A stretch of 64,000 nt of DNA, from assembly GCA_029961105.1 (NCBI GenBank), contig JASBVO010000004.1, positions 1 through 64,000 of the forward strand, read 5' to 3'. The stretch is from Micrococcus sp. GTDB taxonomy: Bacteria; Actinomycetota; Actinomycetes; Actinomycetales; Micrococcaceae. Below the pieces are notes generated by a model, which saw only the letters and a list, made by a program, of their open reading frames with translations, was not told the DNA's origin and made no database searches. Below are positions 42,632 through 50,518 of this stretch, one piece after another (the first letter of the stretch is position 1; each line of letters starts with the position of its first letter). Position numbers and translations under genes: made by a program.

Positions 42632-43369
42632 TCAGGACACCGGCCACGGCCACAGCAGCCGGCCTCCGGTGACGAGGCAGCCGATGCACACCAGCCAGAA
42701 CAGGACGATCCACAGCACCGCCGGGACGCCGGTCAGCCGGGCGAGCTGGTCGGCGTCCCTGTCCAGGCCGGGAGCCGCGCGGCTCCGCCCGCGGCGCCGG
42801 AGCCCACGTCGTTGGCGCTGGAGTTCCACCACGGCGCGGGGCGCGGACAGCAGCAGGGACCACGCCACCACGTGGGCGACCGCGGAGAGCACCAGGGGCG
42901 GGGCCGTCCAGGACAGGGCGGTGACAGCCACCCCGGTGGCGAGCACGACCCACAGCCCGTAGAGATTGCGCACCACCAGCAGCATCAGGGCACAGAGCAC
43001 CACGAGGGACCAGAGCCATCCGGCCGCATAGCCGGCGCCCGTGAGCCACGCGCCGGCGAGCCCGACGACGGCCGGGGCCGGATACCCCGCAGCGAGGGTC
43101 AGCACCATGCCGGGGCCGCGCGGGCGCCCCCGCGAGAGGGTCACCCCGGAGGTGTCCGAGTGCAGTCGGATGCCGCTGAGCCGGCGTCCCACGGATACGG
43201 CCACGATTGCGTGCCCGGCCTCGTGCGCCAGCGTGGCCAGGTGACGGACCAGCCGGTACCCGGCCGGGGTCCAGGCGATCACGAGGGCGAGGGCCGCCAT
43301 GGCCAGCGCCCACGGCCAGTCCAGGCCCGGCTGGGTGGCGGTCACCCGGTCCCAGACGTCGGTCAGCAA
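42632..43369 (-). CDS. M50-like membrane metallopeptidase
   Basis: The 245-residue protein has several membrane segments and the zinc motif HEAGH in TLAHEAGHAIVAVSVG, as in the M50B-like peptidases of actinobacteria. A partner NPDG-type motif was not identified. It may cut a membrane substrate. The start is uncertain: no ATG or GTG precedes the conserved part, so a TTG at 43369 with GGAGGAC about 12 bases upstream is the best choice. It lies 43 bases downstream of dnaB on the same strand. Confidence 0.75.
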   Translation of the reverse strand: MLTDVWDRVTATQPGLDWPWALAMAALALVIAWTPAGYRLVRHLATLAHEAGHAIVAVSVGRRLSGIRLHSDTSGVTLSRGRPRGPGMVLTLAAGYPAPAVVGLAGAWLTGAGYAAGWLWSLVVLCALMLLVVRNLYGLWVVLATGVAVTALSWTAPPLVLSAVAHVVAWSLLLSAPRAVVELQRQRRGLRRRGRSRAAPGLDRDADQLARLTGVPAVLWIVLFWLVCIGCLVTGGRLLWPWPVS

Positions 43370-43412
43370 GCCGGCGCCGGTGTCCTCCGCGAGAGGACGG
43401 GCATCCGATCCA

Positions 43413-44789
43413 TCAGAACCCGCCGGCGTCGGGGGCCATGTTGGAGAACCGCGAGTAGTGGCCCTGGAAGCCCACCACGATGGTCTTCGTCGGACCGTTA
43501 CGGTGCTTGGCGACGATCAGGTCCGCCTCGCCGGCGCGGGGGGATTCCTTGTCGTAGATGTCCTCGCGGTGCAGCAGGATGACCATGTCGGCGTCCTGCT
43601 CGATCGAGCCGGACTCACGCAGGTCCGAGACCTGGGGCTTCTTGTCCGTACGCTGCTCGGATCCACGGTTCAGCTGGGACAGGGCGATGACCGGGACCTG
43701 GAGCTCCTTGGCCAGCAGCTTCAGGGCACGGGAGAACTCGGCGACCTCCTGCTGGCGGGACTCCACCTTCTTGCCCGAGCTCATCAGCTGCAGGTAGTCC
43801 AGCACCACGAGCTTGAGGTCGTGCTTCTGCTTCAGCCGCCGGCACTTGGCCCGGATCTCCATCATGGACATGTTGGGCGAGTCGTCGATGAAGAAGGGGG
43901 CGTCGTTCAGCCGGCCGACGGTGGCTGCGATCTTGGACCACTGCTCGTCCCGGATGGTGCCCTTGCGCAGGTCCTGCAGGGCGATCGTGGCCTCGGCGGA
44001 GAGCAGGCGCATGGCGATCTCGTTCTTGCCCATCTCGAGGGAGAAGAACACGGTGGTCATGTTGTGCTTGATGGCCGCTGAGCGGGCGAAGTCCAGCGCG
44101 ATGGTGGACTTGCCGACGGCGGGACGCGCGGCGATGACGATCATCTGGCCGCCGTGCAGGCCCTGGGTCAACTCGTCGAACTCGTAGAAACCGGTGGGCA
44201 CGCCGGTCATCCCCTCGCCCTGGGACCCGGCCGCCTCGATCTCGTCGACGGTGTGCTCCAGGATCCCGGACAGGGGAACGTAGTCCTCGGACTGCCGGGT
44301 CTCGGCCACCTTGTAGACCTCGGCCTGGGCCTCGTTGACGATCTCCTCGACCTCGCCGTCCTGCTGGTAGCCCATCTGGACGATCTTGGTGCCGGCCTGG
44401 ACCAGCCGGCGCAGGACGCCCTTCTCGCGAACGATCTCGGCGTAGAAGCCGGCGTTGGCGGCGGTGGGGACGGACTGGACCAGTTCGTGCAGCACGGCCG
44501 GACCGCCGACGCGGGCCAGCTCCTGGCGCTTGTTGAGCAGGTCGGCGACCGTGACGGCGTCGGCGGGCTCGCCACGGCCATAGAGGTCGATGATCGCCTC
44601 GTAGATCATCTCGTGGGCCGGCTTGTAGAAGTCGTTGCCGCGCAGCAGCTCCACGACGTCGGCGATCGCGTCCTTGGAGAGCATCATGCCGCCCAGGACG
44701 GATTGTTCGGCGACGAGGTCCTGGGGAGGGAGGACGTTGGCCCGCGAGGCGCCGGAGCCGTCGGTGGAATCAAAATGCTCGAATGCCAA
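43413..44789 (-). CDS. dnaB: Replicative DNA helicase DnaB
   Basis: The 458-residue protein has the N-terminal helical domain (PPQDLVAEQSVLGGMMLSKDAI), Walker A ARPAVGKST near residues 221-229, VFFSLEMGKNEIAMRLL, LVVLDYLQLM as Walker B, and the H4/hexamer motif SQLNRGSEQR. It unwinds DNA at the replication fork as a hexamer. No intein is present. The likely start is a TTG at 44789 with GGAAGGGA upstream. Upstream lies a gene-free stretch with several DnaA-box-like sites. It follows rpsF-ssb-rpsR-rplI in the usual order, though separated from them by a methyltransferase gene. Confidence 0.97.
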   Translation of the reverse strand: MAFEHFDSTDGSGASRANVLPPQDLVAEQSVLGGMMLSKDAIADVVELLRGNDFYKPAHEMIYEAIIDLYGRGEPADAVTVADLLNKRQELARVGGPAVLHELVQSVPTAANAGFYAEIVREKGVLRRLVQAGTKIVQMGYQQDGEVEEIVNEAQAEVYKVAETRQSEDYVPLSGILEHTVDEIEAAGSQGEGMTGVPTGFYEFDELTQGLHGGQMIVIAARPAVGKSTIALDFARSAAIKHNMTTVFFSLEMGKNEIAMRLLSAEATIALQDLRKGTIRDEQWSKIAATVGRLNDAPFFIDDSPNMSMMEIRAKCRRLKQKHDLKLVVLDYLQLMSSGKKVESRQQEVAEFSRALKLLAKELQVPVIALSQLNRGSEQRTDKKPQVSDLRESGSIEQDADMVILLHREDIYDKESPRAGEADLIVAKHRNGPTKTIVVGFQGHYSRFSNMAPDAGGF

Positions 44790-45484
44790 GTAGTTGATTC
44801 CCTTCCCTGTAACCGGACGGCCCGGCAGCTCCCCCCGCGGTGCGGTGCCCCTAGGAGCCCGCCGCATCGCGATCCCGATGCGACGGACTCCACAGACGAT
44901 GCTCGCCGGATGTGCGCCGTGTATCCCAGCCAATACCCGGCTCGTCCTGTGGGGATACCACGTGACACTACTCGCCCCCCGGACCGCACTCAACCGTGGT
45001 TTCCACAGGCGCTGTGGACAACGTGTGAATTCGGCGGCGTGTTGTGTGCACAGCGTGGGGACAACTCTGGGGATATGGCCATCGAACCGCCGCCAACCCC
45101 GTGCTGACATGGGATGTTTCGACTTCTGCCCTGTGGATAGAAATGAATCTTGCTGGGGATTACTCCCAGGCAAGTAGCACTTGTACGCCGGAAAGCGCAA
45201 TTCGAGCGGGGAGTTCTTCACAGTTATCCACAGCATATCCACATCGTTTGTACCCGCCGTTGTAGCCGCGACGGCGCTCCCTGCGCACCTCACGGTCCCC
45301 CGCGGTTCACCTGCGTGTCATCTTCATCACCCCACCGTGGCGCGGGGGATTTCAGGCAGTGGCTGACCATTTCAGATTCCACCGGCGGCGCCACGCTGGG
45401 AGGATGGTGGCATGACGATGGACGAGAGCGCGTGGAGTCCCACGCCCGTACTGCGGGGCGGGTCCCCTGCCCGAGGAGGAAGCC
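44790..45484. other. 695-base gene-free region upstream of dnaB with DnaA-box cluster
   Basis: No gene was supported between the dnaB start and the methyltransferase start. The middle (about 44950-45250) is less GC-rich and carries several DnaA-box-like nonamers, listed separately. It must also hold the divergent promoters of dnaB and the methyltransferase. Confidence 0.6.
44999..45243. promoter_or_regulatory. Cluster of DnaA-box-like sites
   Basis: Perfect boxes are TTGTCCACA on the minus strand (45013-45021) and TTATCCACA on the plus strand (45224-45232). One-mismatch copies are at 45056-45064 (TTGTCCCCA, minus), 45132-45140 (CTATCCACA, minus) and 45235-45243 (ATATCCACA, plus). A weaker copy is at 44999-45007. 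Such density suggests DnaA binding that regulates dnaB or sequesters DnaA. The chromosomal origin is expected elsewhere, since no dnaA or dnaN is here. Confidence 0.65.
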
Positions 45485-46102
45485 ATGGCGGATGACCACT
45501 TCGACGCGGCGGCGACCACGTGGGACCAGGAGCCGGGCAAGGCCGCCCAGGCACGGCACCTGGCCGAGGCCATCACCACCGGCCTGACCCTCACCGGCCA
45601 CGAACGCCTCCTGGAGTACGGAGCGGGCACGGGACTGGTCTCCCAGGCGCTCGCGCCGCACGTGGGCCCCGTGACCCTGGCGGACACCTCCGAGGGGATG
45701 CGCCGGGTGGCCGGAGAGAAGGTCGCCAGCGGCCTCCTGCCGGCCGGTACGCGGGTCTGGGACCTGGACCTGGAGTCCAGCAGCGCCCCGGATGAACGGT
45801 TCGACCTGGTGGTCGCCAGCCTGGTGCTCCATCATGTCCACGACGTCCCGGCGGTACTGTCCGGGTTCCGCAGCCTGGTGGAGCCGGGCGGGCACGTGGC
45901 GATCGCCGACCTGGACACGGAGGACGGATCCTTCCACGCCCATCTCCATGACTTCGACGGCCACCCGGGCTTCGACCGCCGACAGCTGGCCCGGTGGCTC
46001 GAGGAGGCCGGCTTCGACGACGTCTCGGTCGCGGACTTCACGACGATCGAGAAGGACCGCACGCCCTTCCCCGTCTTCCTGGCCACGGCGCGCCGCACCT
46101 GA
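45485..46102 (+). CDS. Class I SAM-dependent methyltransferase
   Basis: The 205-residue protein has motif I LLEYGAGTGLVSQAL, the acid loop LADTSEGM, LDLESSSAPDERFDLVVASLVLHHV and VEPGGHVAIADLD. It is a small soluble methyltransferase of the UbiE type with unknown substrate. ATG has CGAGGAGG seven bases upstream. It is divergent from dnaB and converges on rplI, interrupting the usual rplI-dnaB neighbourhood, so it may be an insertion in this lineage. Confidence 0.85.
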   Translation: MADDHFDAAATTWDQEPGKAAQARHLAEAITTGLTLTGHERLLEYGAGTGLVSQALAPHVGPVTLADTSEGMRRVAGEKVASGLLPAGTRVWDLDLESSSAPDERFDLVVASLVLHHVHDVPAVLSGFRSLVEPGGHVAIADLDTEDGSFHAHLHDFDGHPGFDRRQLARWLEEAGFDDVSVADFTTIEKDRTPFPVFLATARRT

Positions 46103-46117
46103 GCCTGCTGAACGCAC

Positions 46118-46160
46118 TGAGGCCGGCCGGTTCCCCCACAAGGGGACCCGACCGGCCTCA
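46118..46160. terminator. Bidirectional terminator between the methyltransferase and rplI
   Basis: TGAGGCCGG (46118-46126) pairs with CCGGCCTCA (46152-46160), with additional inner pairing of CCGG and CCCC to GGGG and CCGA-type bases, giving a long hairpin between convergent genes. Confidence 0.7.
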
Positions 46161-46188
46161 GCCGCGGATTCAGAAGGTGACTAGGAGG

Positions 46189-46653
46189 TCACTTCTTCTT
46201 GGCCTTGGCGGGGACGACGTCCAGGTCGATCACGGCCAGGACGTCCTCGTGCAGGCGGACGTGCGCCTGGTACCGACCGATCGCCTTGATGGCGGTCGGC
46301 AGGGTCACGGTGCGGCGGTCGATGCTGCCCAGGCCGGCGGCCTCGACGGCCTCGGCCACGTCGGCGGCCTTGACGGCACCGAACAGGCGGCCGCCCTCAC
46401 CGGCGGTCACCTCCAGCTTGACCGGTGCGGCCTGCAGCTTCGCGGAGAGGGCCTGGGCCTCCTCGAGGGACTTCACGGCGCGGGTCTCGCGGGCGGTCTT
46501 GATGGACTCGACCTGCTTCTCCCCGCCCTTGGTCCACAGGGTCGCGAAACCGCGCGGCAGCAGGTAGTTGCGGGCGTAGCCGTTCTTGACGTCGACGACG
46601 TCACCGGCGGAGCCCAGGCCAGTCACTTCCTGGGTCAGAATGAGCTTTGCCAT
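46189..46653 (-). CDS. rplI: 50S ribosomal protein L9
   Basis: The 154-residue protein starts [35 protein letters not shown], the L9 N-terminal signature, followed by the long helix and a C-terminal domain with [15 protein letters not shown]. It ends in a Lys-rich tail (AKAKKK). It binds the base of the L1 stalk of 23S rRNA. It is the last gene of the rpsF-ssb-rpsR-rplI operon, 30 bases after rpsR. Confidence 0.98.
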   Translation of the reverse strand: MAKLILTQEVTGLGSAGDVVDVKNGYARNYLLPRGFATLWTKGGEKQVESIKTARETRAVKSLEEAQALSAKLQAAPVKLEVTAGEGGRLFGAVKAADVAEAVEAAGLGSIDRRTVTLPTAIKAIGRYQAHVRLHEDVLAVIDLDVVPAKAKKK

Positions 46654-46683
46654 CTGTATCTGTTCCTTCCTCGACTCGCTCGA

Positions 46684-46923
46684 TCAGCCGCGGCCAGCGC
46701 CGGAGTAAGGAAGCAGGGCGACCTCACGGGCGTTCTTGATGGCCTGGGCGATCTTGCGCTGCTCCTGCACGGTCACGCCGGTCACGCGACGGGCACGGAT
46801 CTTGCCGCGGTCGGAGATGAACTTGCGCAGCAGGGCGACGTCCTTGTAGTCGATGACGGTGATGTCAGCGGCCTTCAGCGGGTTGGACTTTGGTTTGGGC
46901 TTACGGATCTCAGCCTTCGCCAT
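46684..46923 (-). CDS. rpsR: 30S ribosomal protein S18
   Basis: The 79-residue protein has the S18 core [60 protein letters not shown]. It binds 16S rRNA as a dimer with S6. It is of normal length, with a slightly extended N-terminus ([13 protein letters not shown]). It has no CxxC zinc motif, as expected for the zinc-independent form. Confidence 0.98.
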   Translation of the reverse strand: MAKAEIRKPKPKSNPLKAADITVIDYKDVALLRKFISDRGKIRARRVTGVTVQEQRKIAQAIKNAREVALLPYSGAGRG

Positions 46924-46949
46924 CGTGGTGCTCCTTCAATCGTCGGGAG

Positions 46950-46970
46950 CCCGCAGAACGGTTCTGCGGG
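46950..46970 (-). promoter_or_regulatory. Hairpin between ssb and rpsR
   Basis: CCCGCAGAA and TTCTGCGGG form a perfect nine-base stem with a three-base loop, 27 bases upstream of rpsR in the 200-base ssb-rpsR gap. It may be an attenuator or processing site that lets ribosomal protein levels differ from ssb. Confidence 0.4.
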
Positions 46971-47123
46971 ATGGGATCGCAGGCGGCGGGGGGCCGCCTG
47001 CTGCCGCCGCACGGGAAACGGTTCCCGACGGCGTCCGGTGGGGTTCGTGCCCTGGGGCACCTCCCGCCGGGGTCGGTGACCGGCTCGGGTCCGGTCACCG
47101 GAGGTGAATCAGTACTGCTTCGA

Positions 47124-47699
47124 TCAGAACGGGGGCTCGTCGTTGCCCGGGGTGTCCCAGGAACCCGCCGAGGTGGAGGACCCACCCCACGGGTCGTTGG
47201 AGCCTCCGCCGGAGCCCCAGCCGGCGTTGCCGCCGCCCTGGCCCCCGGCGTTCGCGCCCTGGTTGAACCCGCCACCCTGGCCGCCGCCGAAGCCACCGCC
47301 CTGGCCGCCGCCACCGAAGCCCCCGCCGCCTCCGCGGCCGGACTTGGTGATCTTGGCCGTGGCGTAGCGCAGCGACGGGCCGATCTCATCGACGTCCAGT
47401 TCGTAGGAGGTGCGCTTCTCACCCTCACGGGTCTCGTAGCTGCGGGCCTTCAGCCGGCCCTGGGCCACCACGCGGGTGCCCTTGGTCAGGGACTCGGCCA
47501 CGTTCTCGGCCGCCTCCCGCCAGATCGAGGCGCGGAGGAACAGGGTCTCCCCGTCCTTCCACTCATTGGACTGGCGGTCGAAGGTCCGGGGGGTGGAGGC
47601 GATGGTGAAGTTCGCCACCGCGGAACCGGACGGCGTGAACCGCAGTTCCGGGTCTGCCGTCAGGTTCCCGACGACGGTGATGATGGTCTCTCCGGCCAT
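47124..47699 (-). CDS. ssb: Single-stranded DNA-binding protein
   Basis: The 191-residue protein has the SSB OB-fold ([66 protein letters not shown]). A Gly/Gln/Asn-rich linker follows, and it ends in NDEPPF, the acidic tip that recruits repair proteins. It coats single-stranded DNA in replication. ATG lies just after GGAGGCACC. Gene order with rpsF and rpsR is the conserved one. Confidence 0.97.
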   Translation of the reverse strand: MAGETIITVVGNLTADPELRFTPSGSAVANFTIASTPRTFDRQSNEWKDGETLFLRASIWREAAENVAESLTKGTRVVAQGRLKARSYETREGEKRTSYELDVDEIGPSLRYATAKITKSGRGGGGGFGGGGQGGGFGGGQGGGFNQGANAGGQGGGNAGWGSGGGSNDPWGGSSTSAGSWDTPGNDEPPF

Positions 47700-47780
47700 G
47701 GTGCCTCCTGTGGACGCTTCGTACGTTCTGTTCGGCTGGACTCAGCGGGGGTGCGGCACCGTCACCGGTGCCGCGCGGGA

Positions 47781-48092
47781 TCACTCTGCGTCAGCGGTGA
47801 TCTTCTGCTCTTCCGGGCGGATGATCTTGGTGCGCAGGACGATCTCGTTCAGGCCCAGCAGCCGGTCGAGCTCCTTGGAGGTGTCCGGGGTGGACGTGAA
47901 GTTGATGACGGCGTAGATCGCCTCGGTCTTCTTCTGGATCTCGTAGGCCAGGCGGCGTCGGCCCCAGAGATCGAACTTGTCCACGGTGCCGCCGTCCTTG
48001 GTGACGACCTCCAGGTACTTCTGCAGGGTCGGCTCAACGGTGCGCTCATCCACTTCGGGATCAATCAGCACCATCAGTTCATATGCACGCAT
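47781..48092 (-). CDS. rpsF: 30S ribosomal protein S6
   Basis: The 103-residue protein begins [60 protein letters not shown], the S6 pattern, and ends in an acidic tail. It forms a dimer with S18. The start has GAAGGAGGTGGG upstream, and that ribosome binding site can be hidden in the leader structure listed next. It is first in its operon. Confidence 0.98.
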   Translation of the reverse strand: MRAYELMVLIDPEVDERTVEPTLQKYLEVVTKDGGTVDKFDLWGRRRLAYEIQKKTEAIYAVINFTSTPDTSKELDRLLGLNEIVLRTKIIRPEEQKITADAE

Positions 48093-48145
48093 GCGAACCC
48101 ACCTCCTTCGGGCTAGTGGTCACGGTCTTTCCGTAACAGGAGGTT
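48093..48145 (-). promoter_or_regulatory. Probable S6:S18-binding autoregulatory leader of rpsF
   Basis: On the message, CCTCCT (plus 48138-48143) can pair with the Shine-Dalgarno AGGAGG (plus 48102-48107). Inside lies a hairpin GTTACGG-AAAGA-CCGTGAC (plus 48119-48137). The 3' side of the junction is an unpaired CACTAGCCCGA containing CCG. This stem, CCG bulge and hairpin is the plan of the rpsF leader bound by S6:S18 (established in other bacteria). Repression by ribosome-site masking is inferred. Confidence 0.5.
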
Positions 48146-48202
48146 CTGTGCGGTGGTTCCACGCGGGATCCGTCATGGGACGGCACGCAGAAAACCTTGA
48201 CC

Positions 48203-48208
48203 ATCATA
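48203..48208 (-). promoter_or_regulatory. -10 box for the rpsF operon
   Basis: The minus strand reads TATGAT here, 111 bases before the rpsF start, ahead of the leader structure. The -35 region (TTCGGG-like) is poor. Confidence 0.4.
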
Positions 48209-48331
48209 CCCGCTGGTGGCAATGGTCCCGAACCGGCTCCCAGTCTGCCGCCACCCGTCGCGCTCCCGCCACGGGCCGGGCCCCGACTGTGGACGCTGGC
48301 CCCGTACCGGCCTGCTGTGCAGGATGGGACC

Positions 48332-48910
48332 ATGGCCGTCGCCCCGCGTTCCGACCACACCCACGTCCTGCTGGTGCGGGGCATCAACGTCGGAGGCCAC
48401 GCGAAGGTCCCCATGGCCCACCTGCGCCGGATCGCCACCGCCGCGGACGCCCTCGAGGCCTCCACCATCCTGAACTCGGGGAACGTCCTGTTCCGGGTGG
48501 ACCGGCAGGCCGGCCCCCAGGCCGACGCGGACGCGTGGGACATCGCGTACCGGGTCCAGTCGGCGCTGGAGTCCGAACTCGGACTGACCGTCACGGTCAT
48601 CCCCGCCAGCAGGGCTGAGCTGGCCACCGCCCTGGCCCTGCACGGCCGGCTGGGATTCGCCGGCGGGGAGGACAGGCTGACCCACCTGGCCCTGCTGGCC
48701 GAACCGGCCGGCCCCGAACAGGCCGAGGCGCTCGAGACGCTCGACGCCGGCGAGGACCGGTGCGCGGTCAGCGGCCGGTTCGTGTGGCTCCGCTACGCGA
48801 ACGCCTCGCACTCCTCGAAGCTCAGCCTCGACCGGATCGAGCGGACCCTGGGCACCCGGGCCACCGCCCGCAACCTGCTGACCGTCCGCCGCCTCGCTGC
48901 GGTCGCCTGA
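48332..48910 (+). CDS. DUF1697 protein
   Basis: The 192-residue protein has VLLVRGINVGGHAKVPMAHLRRI, ASTILNSGNVLF, AYRVQSALESELGLTVTVIPAS and KLSLDRIERTLGTRATARNLLTVRRL, the full DUF1697 pattern. Its function is unknown. No ribosome binding site is present; CAGGAT ends six bases before the ATG, suggesting leaderless initiation. It is divergent from rpsF. Confidence 0.9.
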   Translation: MAVAPRSDHTHVLLVRGINVGGHAKVPMAHLRRIATAADALEASTILNSGNVLFRVDRQAGPQADADAWDIAYRVQSALESELGLTVTVIPASRAELATALALHGRLGFAGGEDRLTHLALLAEPAGPEQAEALETLDAGEDRCAVSGRFVWLRYANASHSSKLSLDRIERTLGTRATARNLLTVRRLAAVA

Positions 48911-49009
48911 GCCGGTCAGAGGCGGTCCCGGCCGCATCGAGGTGACACGATCCTGCGCTTCCGGCCGCGTCTGTCGACAGTTCGTGCGACAGGGATGGGG
49001 CGGCCTGGC

Positions 49010-50518
49010 TCAGACGCCGGCGAAGAAGGACCCCACGGCCGCGGCCAGGTAGCCCGGGTCCCGGGCCCCGCACATCTCCCGGGCGGAGTGCATGGACAGC
49101 AGCCCGATGCCCACGTCCACCGTGCGGACGCCGAGCCGGGTAGCCGAGATGGGGCCGATCGTGGACCCACAGGGCACCGCGTTGTTGGACACGAACTCCT
49201 GGAACGGCACGCCCGCGTGGGCGCACCACCGGGCGAACGCCGCAGCGCCGGCCGCATCGGTGGAGTACCGCTGGTTGGCATTGATCTTCAGCAGCGGACC
49301 GGCGTTCACCCGCGGGTGGTTCACCGGGTCATGCCGCTCGGTGTAGTTCGGGTGCACCAGGTGGCCGGCATCGGCGGACAGCAGCCAGGACCCGGCCAAT
49401 GACCGCGCCGGCCCCTGGCCGGAGACCCCCAGCGCGTCCAGCACGCGGCGCAGCACGTCCTCCAGCACGGGACCGGCCGCTCCCGAGCGGGACGCCGAGC
49501 CCAGCTCCTCATGGTCGAAGGCCGCCAGCACGGGGATCACCCGTGCCTGGCCCGTCGGCTCGGCGGCGGCGTTTCCGTCCCGGCCCTCGGGAGTATCGGC
49601 TGAGCGGGAGCCGTCCGACGCCGGCGGCCGTGGCGGATCCGGTGACTCCAGGGCTTCCAGGGCCACCAGTCCGGCGTGCACGGAGGAGAGGTTGTCCAGC
49701 CGGCCGGAGGCGAAGAACTCCGCGGACGCCCCGAACAGCCCGGGTGCCTGGGTGTCCGCCATGACCACGTCGAAGCCCCGCACCGCCTGCGGGTCCAGTC
49801 CCGCGCTGCGCGCGAGCACCGCCAGGATGTCGGCCGGGGCCGCGTTGCCACCGACGGCGCCCCAGACCGGGTTCATGTGGTGCTGGCGGTCCAGCTTCAG
49901 CCCGTTGTTCACGTCCCGGTCCAGGTGGATGGCCAGTTGCGGGAAGCGCGCCACGGGCCCGGTGGCCGCGAGGTGCTCGGTGCCGTCCTCGGTCACCAGG
50001 CGCCCGGCGAAGCACAGTTCCCGGTCCAGCCACGAGTTCAGCAACGGCCCCCCGTAGACCTCCACGCCGGCCTGCAGCCAGCCCTCCCGGCTGGTGCTCG
50101 GGCGGGGCTTGAGCTTGAACGTCGGGGAGTCGGTGTGCGCACCCAGGATGCGGAACACCGGCACGGCGTCGGCCGCTCCGGCCCCCGGCCCCGCGCCCGT
50201 GCCCGGGCCGGCCCCGGTGGCCACGTCCCCGGACCCGCCCCCCGCGGCCGCGGCACCCTCGGCGCCCGGGTGGGCGACGCCGTCGGGAATCCGCCAGGCG
50301 ATCACGGCACCGTCCCGGACCAGGACGTACCCGCCCGGCCCGGCGGGGAACTCCTCGCGTTCATCCACCCGCCTGTAGCCGACCGCCTCCAGGCGGCGGG
50401 CCACCTCGGCGGCGGCGTGGTAGCTCGAGGGGCTGGCCCGCACGAAGCCGGCCAGGTCCTGCAGGTGGGGGTGGCCGGCCAGGGCGTCGGCGGAGGTCAC
50501 GGAGTCCGGAGCGGTCAT
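49010..50518 (-). CDS. M18-family aminopeptidase
   Basis: The 502-residue protein has the M18 features. They are GAHTDSPTFKLKPRPS with zinc ligand His, the LLNSWLDREL segment, MADTQAPGLFGASAEFFASGRLDNLSSVHAG, AAFDHEELGSASRSGAAGP, SADAGHLVHPNY and GIGLLSMHSAREMCG. It removes N-terminal residues from peptides, probably in the cytoplasm. Two Gly/Ala- and Pro/Ser-rich insertions (about 93-115 and in the 300s) are unusual. The ATG overlaps the stop of the upstream mannosyltransferase (ATGA), with AGGAG just before it. Confidence 0.9.
   Translation of the reverse strand: MTAPDSVTSADALAGHPHLQDLAGFVRASPSSYHAAAEVARRLEAVGYRRVDEREEFPAGPGGYVLVRDGAVIAWRIPDGVAHPGAEGAAAAGGGSGDVATGAGPGTGAGPGAGAADAVPVFRILGAHTDSPTFKLKPRPSTSREGWLQAGVEVYGGPLLNSWLDRELCFAGRLVTEDGTEHLAATGPVARFPQLAIHLDRDVNNGLKLDRQHHMNPVWGAVGGNAAPADILAVLARSAGLDPQAVRGFDVVMADTQAPGLFGASAEFFASGRLDNLSSVHAGLVALEALESPDPPRPPASDGSRSADTPEGRDGNAAAEPTGQARVIPVLAAFDHEELGSASRSGAAGPVLEDVLRRVLDALGVSGQGPARSLAGSWLLSADAGHLVHPNYTERHDPVNHPRVNAGPLLKINANQRYSTDAAGAAAFARWCAHAGVPFQEFVSNNAVPCGSTIGPISATRLGVRTVDVGIGLLSMHSAREMCGARDPGYLAAAVGSFFAGV

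Noticed and set aside
44790-45484. The DnaA-box cluster as the chromosomal origin
   Set aside because: dnaA, dnaN, recF and rpmH are absent. The gene order (murJ, trxB at the right end) places the usual actinobacterial origin beyond the window.
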